Shown here piece after piece: positions 6,578 to 11,254 of a stretch of 11,254 nt of DNA; position 1 is the stretch's first letter, and each line of letters starts with the position of its first letter. The stretch is from an uncultured Clostridia bacterium (GTDB lineage: Bacteria > Bacillota > Clostridia > Oscillospirales > Acutalibacteraceae): the NCBI GenBank assembly GCA_944381295.1, contig CALWKP010000063.1:1-11254 (forward strand), in the 5' to 3' direction. The position numbers and the translations under genes are program-made. The notes beneath the pieces are model-generated. The model was not told the DNA's origin. It ran no database searches and saw only the letters and a list, made by a program, of their open reading frames with translations.

Positions 6578-6654
6578 CGGAAAAGAATATTTTTTTCATG
6601 CAGGAACAACAATGTTGAAAAAAAGAATTTTTCAGAGGTTATAAAGAAATTTAT

Positions 6655-6683
6655 TTGTTATTTGGAGAGAAGCTTGCTATAAT
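6655..6683 (+). promoter_or_regulatory. Promoter of the NAD salvage operon
   Basis: -35 box TTGTTA (6655-6660), 17-nt spacer, perfect -10 box TATAAT (6678-6683) with an extended TGC just before it. The predicted start is near 6690, about 35 nt ahead of the first gene. A second weaker pair (TTGAAA at 6615-6620, TTATAA at 6639-6644) lies upstream. Confidence 0.78.
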
Positions 6684-6724
6684 GATAAAGAAATCTCTCA
6701 GAAAGGGAGCAGGGAGGGAACCTG

Positions 6725-7384
6725 ATGGAATACGCGAAAAATTCGGGTACGGAGATATTGGAACAATACAGACAACAGTTGGCCTCGGATGAAAAGAAGT
6801 CCCTGGAAAGTCTGGAACCGGGTAAAACAGTCCTGGTCATTGTAGATATGGTCAATGGATTTGTACGGGAAGGAGCGTTAAGCAGTCCTAATGCTGAGAC
6901 TATTGTTCCCGGAATTGCAGGCTTGATGCAGGCTTGTACCAAGCGCGGATACAGGCAGATTTTTTTTGCGGATTGCCATACCCCGGATAGTCCGGAATTT
7001 TCTGCATATCCAGTACATTGCGTAGAAGGTACTGCGGAATGCGAACCGGTGAAAGAACTTGCGGAACTGGGAGAATACCAACTGATCCGGAAAAATTCCA
7101 CAAATGGCAGTCAGGAACCGGAATTCCGGGAATGGCTGACGGCATCGCCGGAGATAGAAAATTTTGTGATTGTAGGATGTTGTACGGATATTTGTGTTCA
7201 GCAATTTGCATTAGGGGTAAAAACGGAGTGCAATCGCAGAAACCGCCCTTCCAAGGTGATTGTTGTGGCAGATCTTTGTTCGACCTATGATGCGCCGGGA
7301 CATGAATCCGGGGCGGTAGAACTGATGTCTTTCTATAATATGCAGACGAACGGCGTAGAGGTTACGCCGGGGATTGTGTTTTAA
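6725..7384 (+). CDS. pncA: Nicotinamidase-like isochorismatase-family hydrolase
   Basis: A 219-residue cytoplasmic cysteine hydrolase that likely converts nicotinamide to nicotinate and ammonia. The family catalytic triad is visible: D41 (VIVDMVNGF), K123 (LIRKNSTNG) and C157 (GCCTDICV). The metal-site pattern of nicotinamidases is also present: D83-x-H85 (ADCHTPDS) and H98 in YPVHCVEGT. About 30 residues before the core (helical, charged) are an extension relative to the smallest family members. The start ATG at 6725 follows AGGGAGG (6711-6717). The gene is 16 nt ahead of nicotinate phosphoribosyltransferase, whose substrate is the product of this enzyme; that context turns a broad-family hit into a fairly confident nicotinamidase call. 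Other isochorismatase-fold amidases remain possible. Confidence 0.85.
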   Translation: MEYAKNSGTEILEQYRQQLASDEKKSLESLEPGKTVLVIVDMVNGFVREGALSSPNAETIVPGIAGLMQACTKRGYRQIFFADCHTPDSPEFSAYPVHCVEGTAECEPVKELAELGEYQLIRKNSTNGSQEPEFREWLTASPEIENFVIVGCCTDICVQQFALGVKTECNRRNRPSKVIVVADLCSTYDAPGHESGAVELMSFYNMQTNGVEVTPGIVF

Positions 7385-7400
7385 AATGGAGATGATAGCA

Positions 7401-8864
7401 ATGGAGAACAGGATGCAAGACAGTTTTCGGGATAATTTGACGATGCTGACGGATTTTTATGAAATCACCATGGCAAACGGATATTTCTCGAATGGATTTG
7501 AGGATAAGATCGTATATTTTGATATGTTTTTCCGGAGGATTCCAGACGGCGGCGGATTTGCGATCATGGCAGGAGTCCAGCAGCTGGTGGAATATCTGGA
7601 TAATCTGAGTTTCACCAAAGAAGATATCGAATATCTGAGAGGAAAAAAGATTTTCAGCGAAAAATTCCTGGAATATCTGGAGAACTTCAAATTTTCGTGT
7701 GATGTGTGGGCAGTGCCGGAAGGGACGCCGATTTTTCCGGGAGAACCCATTGTAACGGTGCGCGGACCGGTCATTCAGGCGCAGTTTATTGAAACGATGG
7801 TCCTGTTGAGCATCAACCACCAGAGTATGATCGCAACAAAAGCGAACCGGATTGTCCGGGCGGCACAGGGGCGTGCAGTCATGGAGTTTGGTTCACGGCG
7901 TGCACAGGGATTTGACGGAGCGATCTACGGTGCGCGGGCGGCGTATATCGGTGGATGCTGCGGTACGGCGTGTACGATATCGGACGTTAAATTTGGAATT
8001 CCGGCGCTTGGAACAATGGCACACAGTTGGGTGCAGTTGTTTGATACGGAGTTGGATGCGTTCCGTGCTTATGCGCGGGAATACCCAAATCAGTGTACGT
8101 TGCTGGTCGATACCTATAATGTGTTGAAGTCGGGGGTACCGAATGCGATCAAGGTGTTCCAGGAAGAGCTGCTGCCGCAGGGATTCCGGCCGGCAGGGAT
8201 TCGCATCGACAGCGGCGATATCACGTACCTGTCGAGAAAAGCACGGAAGATGCTGGACGAAGCAGGGTTTGAGGATTGTAAGATTTGTGCATCGAACTCG
8301 CTGGATGAATATATTATCCGCGATATGTTGATCCAGGGCGCGCAGGTAGACAGCTTTGGCGTAGGCGAACGTCTGATTACCTCGTCGTCGGAACCGGTAT
8401 TTGGCGGGGTGTACAAGCTGGCAGGAGTAGAAGAGGCGGACGGCAGTATCACACCGAAGATCAAGATTTCGGAAAATGTTTCGAAGATCACGACGCCGTG
8501 TTTCAAAAATGTGTGGAGGTTATTTGACCGCGAGAGCGGGAAAGCGATTGCAGACGTCATCACACTGCACGATGAAACGATTGACGACAGCAAACCGTAT
8601 ATTATCTTTGATCCGGAGCATGTGTGGAAGCGCAAGAGCGTCTCGAATTTCCGGGCCGTAGAGCTGAGGACGCAAATTTTCAAGAATGGCAAAAATATTT
8701 CGCGTCCAAGGGAACTGCAGGAAATCCAGGCATACTGCCGCAGCCAGGTGGATACGCTGTGGGATGAAGTGACGAGATTTGAGAACCCGCATCAATACTA
8801 TGTAGACCTTTCTCAGCCGTTGTGGGATATTAAGAACAGGCTGATCTGTGAGCATACGGTATGA
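7401..8864 (+). CDS. pncB: Nicotinate phosphoribosyltransferase
   Basis: A 487-residue cytoplasmic enzyme joining nicotinate and PRPP (with ATP) to give nicotinate mononucleotide, the entry step of the Preiss-Handler NAD salvage route. Family signatures include the N-terminal LTMLTDFYEITMANGYF (about 13-29), FGSRRAQGFDGA (163-174), GTMAHSWVQLF with H208, LLVDTYN (234-240), RIDSGD (268-273), ASNSLDE (297-303) and FGVGERLITS (319-328). The length is normal. The start ATG at 7401 has GGAG 9 nt upstream; in-frame ATGs at 7386 and 7392 lie over or next to that site and are less likely. It follows the nicotinamidase gene in the same transcript, so the pair takes nicotinamide to NaMN. No terminator is seen directly after the stop; the rnpB promoter begins 15 nt later. 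Confidence 0.95.
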   Translation: MENRMQDSFRDNLTMLTDFYEITMANGYFSNGFEDKIVYFDMFFRRIPDGGGFAIMAGVQQLVEYLDNLSFTKEDIEYLRGKKIFSEKFLEYLENFKFSCDVWAVPEGTPIFPGEPIVTVRGPVIQAQFIETMVLLSINHQSMIATKANRIVRAAQGRAVMEFGSRRAQGFDGAIYGARAAYIGGCCGTACTISDVKFGIPALGTMAHSWVQLFDTELDAFRAYAREYPNQCTLLVDTYNVLKSGVPNAIKVFQEELLPQGFRPAGIRIDSGDITYLSRKARKMLDEAGFEDCKICASNSLDEYIIRDMLIQGAQVDSFGVGERLITSSSEPVFGGVYKLAGVEEADGSITPKIKISENVSKITTPCFKNVWRLFDRESGKAIADVITLHDETIDDSKPYIIFDPEHVWKRKSVSNFRAVELRTQIFKNGKNISRPRELQEIQAYCRSQVDTLWDEVTRFENPHQYYVDLSQPLWDIKNRLICEHTV

Positions 8865-8878
8865 GGGCAGAAGAAGCC

Positions 8879-8907
8879 TTGACTTTTGAAGAAGGATTCG
8901 ATACAAT
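8879..8907 (+). promoter_or_regulatory. Promoter of the RNase P RNA gene
   Basis: -35 box TTGACT (8879-8884), 17-nt spacer, -10 box TACAAT (8902-8907). The predicted start near 8914 coincides with the 5' end of the P1 helix of RNase P RNA, which supports both calls. Confidence 0.85.
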
Positions 8908-8914
8908 AAAATCC

Positions 8915-9263
8915 GCGAGCAGGCTGGACAGCTGCGGGCAAAGCCCGAAAGGGCCTGCCTGAGGAAAGTCCGAGCTCCACAGGGCGAGAATAACGGCTAA
9001 CGGCCGCCGGGGGTGACCCCAGGGAAAGTGCAACAGAGAGATACCGCCGGGTGCAAACCCGGTAAGGATGGAAAGGCGAGGTAAGAGCTCACCAGCGCGC
9101 AGGAGACTGCGCGGCTCTGCAAACCCTATTCGGAGCAACACCGCAGAGGGACAAGATGTGTCGGCCCGGCACGTCCCGAGAAGGTGGCATCGAGCCGCGA
9201 TGGCAACATCCGGCCAAGATAGATGGTTGTCCACGACAGAACTCGGCTTATAGGTCTGGTCGC
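8915..9263 (+). ncRNA. rnpB: RNase P RNA, catalytic subunit (bacterial, looks type A)
   Basis: About 349 nt; the ribozyme that matures the 5' ends of tRNAs together with RnpA. Universally conserved blocks appear in the right order: GAGGAAAGTCCGAGCTC (8961-8977), AGAGATACCGCC (9037-9048), GCAAACCCTATTCGGAGCAA (9119-9138) and ACAGAACTCGGCTTAT (9236-9251). The P4 helix forms between AGTCCGAG (8968-8975) and CTCGGCTT. The ends are set by P1, GCGAGCAGGC (8915-8924) pairing with GGTCTGGTCGC (9253-9263) with small irregularities. It lies downstream of pncB with its own promoter. Reading frames across this interval are not genes. The exact ends are good to a few bases; the structural type is a judgement by eye. 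Confidence 0.96.
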
Positions 9264-9264
9264 A

Positions 9265-9303
9265 AAGAAGCGCCGTGAAGCATTCTGCTTCACGGCGCTT
9301 CTT
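9265..9303 (+). terminator. Terminator of the RNase P RNA gene
   Basis: A perfect 18-bp stem: AAGAAGCGCCGTGAAGCA (9265-9282) pairs with 9286-9303 around a 3-nt loop TTC. It starts directly after P1 of rnpB. The tail is TTCTTCG rather than a clean T-run, so termination rests on the stem and the arm's own T-rich end; the same hairpin could also stop transcription coming from the glnN side. Confidence 0.7.
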
Positions 9304-9484
9304 CGTAAAAGGAATGAGAGTAAAAGAATGGAAAGAACACTATCGGGCAGCAAGGGTGGTGTTTTTTCTGCCCGCCTTACGGGAGATTGTCGTTATTACC
9401 GGGCGGCGGCAAACGGTATTTTTTCTGTCTGCCCCGCCGCCCGGCGATGGTCAAGGCTTCAGCCTTGCGGCGATGGTCAAGGAT
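9304..9484. other. Hairpin- and repeat-rich gap between rnpB and glnN, no gene
   Basis: A convergent intergenic region. It contains two hairpins with T6 in the loop: arms 9344-9350 / 9368-9374, and 9399-9409 / 9434-9444 (11 bp, CCGGGCGGCGG). A 26-bp tandem duplication then continues into the glnN 3' end. Open frames in the gap lack ribosome binding sites and resemble nothing known. One or more of these hairpins probably ends the minus-strand glnN transcript, but no arm is followed by a clean T-tract on that strand. Confidence 0.6.
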
Positions 9485-9493
9485 TCAGCCTTG
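9442..9493. repeat. 26-bp tandem duplication at the glnN 3' end
   Basis: Copy 1 (9442-9467) and copy 2 (9468-9493) differ at one base (C9457 versus A9483). Each begins CGGCGATGGTCAAGG and ends TTCAGCCTTG. Each copy can form a small hairpin, CAAGGC-TTCA-GCCTTG in copy 1 and a 5-bp version in copy 2. Copy 2 contains the glnN stop codon. Confidence 0.9.
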
Positions 9494-11254
9494 TACGCTG
9501 AACAATAATGCTCCATAGGTCGGGAAAGGCCAATATTTTGCGCCGGTAATCGTTTCCAGTTCATCCGCAACGGCACGCGCTGCTTCCATCTGTGCAAAAA
9601 TGGTGTTCCGATAATAATGCGCCTGCGCCTGTACGCCTTCTACCTCTTTGGCGCCGGTCAAAGCAGCGTCAAGTTTTTGGGTCTCCTCATACAACGCTTC
9701 GGATAACTTGCTGAGTCTGCACAGCAGATTTTTTTCCAAAGTGAAAGGAACATCCAACTGCTTTTTCGCAAGGGATTCTTCACTCAGGTCTTTCATATAA
9801 GCGCATACTGCCGGGAAAATATCCTTCCGAATCATATCTAACATGGTCAGCGCTTCAATATGTAACTGCTTGCAGTAATTTTCAAGAGTGATCTCACAAC
9901 GGGAATGGATTTCTGTCCGGGAGAGTACCCCGTGCCGTTCAAACATCCTGACATTTTCTTCTTTGATGTAATAGGGAAGGGCGTCCGCAGTAGACGGAAG
10001 ATTTAATAATCCGCGGCGTTCGGCTTCCGCTACCCATTCTTCCGAATAGTTGTTTCCGTTGAAAATGATCCGTTTGTGTTCTTTGATCGTCTTTTTAATC
10101 AATTTGTTCAGGGCTGCGTTGAAATCTTTGGCTTTTTCCAGTTGATCGGCAAAATCACACAGTACATCAGCAACCATCGTATTCAGCATCAGATTCGGAC
10201 ACCCGATTGAAATGGTGGAACCAAGCATCCGGAACTCAAATTTATTCCCCGTGAATGCAAACGGGGAGGTACGGTTGCGGTCTGTGGTGTCCTTCGGAAA
10301 ATGCGGCAGTACATCTACGCCGATTTCCATTTCGGTCTTATCTTTCTGGCTGTATGCTGTTCCGCTTTCAATGGAATCCAAAATTTCAGTCAGTTCGTCT
10401 CCCAGAAAAATCGAAACGATGGCAGGCGGCGCTTCGTGAGAGCCAAGACGATGATCGTTGCCTGCGCTGGCAACGGAAATTCTAAGTAAATCCTGATGCT
10501 CGTCCACAGCACGGATGATGGCTGTCAGAAATAACAGAAATTGTGCGTTTTCCCGTGGGGAATCGCCGGGTTCCAGCAGATTTATGCCGGTATTGGTACA
10601 CAGGGACCAGTTGTTGTGTTTCCCACTGCCGTTAACGCCTGCGAATGGTTTTTCGTGCAGCAAACAGGAAAGGCCGTGTTTGGAGGCTACTTTTTTTATG
10701 ACTTCCATCGTAAGCTGATTATGATCGGCGGCAATGTTTCCGGTGGTGAAAATAGGAGCCAATTCGTGTTGTGCAGGAGCCGCTTCGTTATGCTTTGTTT
10801 TGGCAAGGATGCCAAGTTTCCAGAGCTCTTCATCAAGGTCTTTCATATAGGCCGATACCCGCGGCTTAATGACCCCAAAATAATGATCTTCCAGTTCCTG
10901 ACCCTTTGGCGGTTTTGCTCCAAACAGAGTGCGCCCGGTGTAGATCAGGTCTTTGCGCTGTTCAAACAGTTTGCGGTCGATCAGGAAATACTCCTGTTCC
11001 GGACCAATGGTGGTCTCCACGCGGGTCACATCAGCGTTGCCGAAGAGCTTCAAAATTCTCATGGCCTGCTGATTAAGCGCATTCATAGACCGCAGAAGCG
11101 GTGTTTTTTTGTCAAGGGCTTCGCCGCCATAGGAACAGAATGCCGTCGGGATACATAAGGAACCGTCCTTGATAAAAGCGTCGGAAGTTGGGTCCCATGC
11201 AGTATAACCGCGGGCTTCAAAAGTAGCGCGCAGGCCGCCGGAGGGAAAACTGGA
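9485..11254 (-). CDS. glnN: Glutamine synthetase type III, missing its N-terminus at the window edge
   Basis: The frame stays open to the right edge, so 589 C-terminal residues are visible; family members are about 700 long, so roughly 110 are outside. The enzyme makes glutamine from glutamate, ammonia and ATP in the cytoplasm. The visible part opens with PSGGLRATFEARGYTAWDPT, specific to the GSIII family, then IPTAFCSYGGEALDKKTPLLRSM. Further motifs are GPEQEYFLID (about 84-93), KHNEAAPAQHELAP (154-167, substrate/metal region), NGSGKHNNWS (208-217), LGSHEAPPAIVS, TDRNRTSPFAFTGNKFEFRMLGS, and the C-terminal FNGNNYSEEW and STADALPYY segments. An internal ATG at 11086 is not the start. The stop codon lies inside a 26-bp tandem repeat. 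GSIII is usual in Bacteroides, cyanobacteria and clostridia. No regulatory sequence for it is in view. Confidence 0.96.
   Translation of the reverse strand, partial: SSFPSGGLRATFEARGYTAWDPTSDAFIKDGSLCIPTAFCSYGGEALDKKTPLLRSMNALNQQAMRILKLFGNADVTRVETTIGPEQEYFLIDRKLFEQRKDLIYTGRTLFGAKPPKGQELEDHYFGVIKPRVSAYMKDLDEELWKLGILAKTKHNEAAPAQHELAPIFTTGNIAADHNQLTMEVIKKVASKHGLSCLLHEKPFAGVNGSGKHNNWSLCTNTGINLLEPGDSPRENAQFLLFLTAIIRAVDEHQDLLRISVASAGNDHRLGSHEAPPAIVSIFLGDELTEILDSIESGTAYSQKDKTEMEIGVDVLPHFPKDTTDRNRTSPFAFTGNKFEFRMLGSTISIGCPNLMLNTMVADVLCDFADQLEKAKDFNAALNKLIKKTIKEHKRIIFNGNNYSEEWVAEAERRGLLNLPSTADALPYYIKEENVRMFERHGVLSRTEIHSRCEITLENYCKQLHIEALTMLDMIRKDIFPAVCAYMKDLSEESLAKKQLDVPFTLEKNLLCRLSKLSEALYEETQKLDAALTGAKEVEGVQAQAHYYRNTIFAQMEAARAVADELETITGAKYWPFPTYGALLFSVQG

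Noticed and set aside
8114..8692. 192-residue minus-strand open frame
   Set aside because: Opposite the conserved core of nicotinate phosphoribosyltransferase; Ser/Pro-rich shadow translation.
8830..9353. Several open frames on both strands
   Set aside because: They overlap RNase P RNA and its terminator, where conserved RNA blocks explain the sequence.
9442..9493. Tandem repeat as a short CRISPR array
   Set aside because: The two copies abut directly with no spacers, and there are no cas genes.
10541..11158. 205-residue plus-strand open frame
   Set aside because: Antisense to the glutamine synthetase III core; no start signals.

Overview
The window looks like chromosome of an anaerobic Gram-positive bacterium of the Clostridia, probably the Oscillospirales/Ruminococcaceae side. 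That placement is inferred from gene content (rubredoxin with a stand-alone flavodiiron protein, a type III glutamine synthetase, a YtrA-type GntR/ABC operon), strong AGGAGG-like ribosome binding sites, and consensus-like sigma-A promoters with 17-bp spacers. No phylogenetic search was possible.

Left to right, plus strand: the C-terminal part of a Ca2+-type P-type ATPase (1-1083), then a rubredoxin gene (1182-1340) and a flavodiiron protein gene fprA (1374-2573). The last two share a promoter whose -35 box overlaps the ATPase stop codon, and they end at a terminator hairpin. Together they form a classic anaerobic O2/NO detoxification pair, with rubredoxin as electron donor to the diiron enzyme.

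Positions 2628-2878 hold no gene. They contain a striking nested structure: a perfect 14-bp outer stem enclosing three perfect hairpins (12, 13 and up to 16 bp), almost without linkers, so a cloverleaf or four-way junction in RNA or DNA. It sits just past the end of a minus-strand operon read 6046 to 2879: a GntR/YtrA-family repressor, an ABC ATPase and a permease with a large extra soluble domain. The three genes are translationally coupled (TGATG overlap, then a 26-nt overlap). The operon promoter is overlapped by an 11+11 bp inverted repeat, the likely autoregulatory operator.

At 6194-6442 (minus) is a small solitary Xre-type HTH gene with its own terminator and promoter. Divergent from it, plus strand, is a nicotinamidase-like hydrolase gene (6725-7384) followed 16 nt later by nicotinate phosphoribosyltransferase (7401-8864). 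This is a two-step NAD salvage operon (nicotinamide to nicotinate to NaMN). Next comes RNase P RNA (about 8915-9263) with a very good promoter and a long terminator stem.

A repeat- and hairpin-rich gap (9304-9484) separates it from the convergent minus-strand glutamine synthetase type III gene (9485 to beyond the right edge). A 26-bp tandem duplication in the gap runs into the glnN stop codon.

Most genes are ordinary housekeeping or stress functions. The most unusual signals are the intergenic cloverleaf at 2742-2866 and the repeat cluster at 9344-9493.
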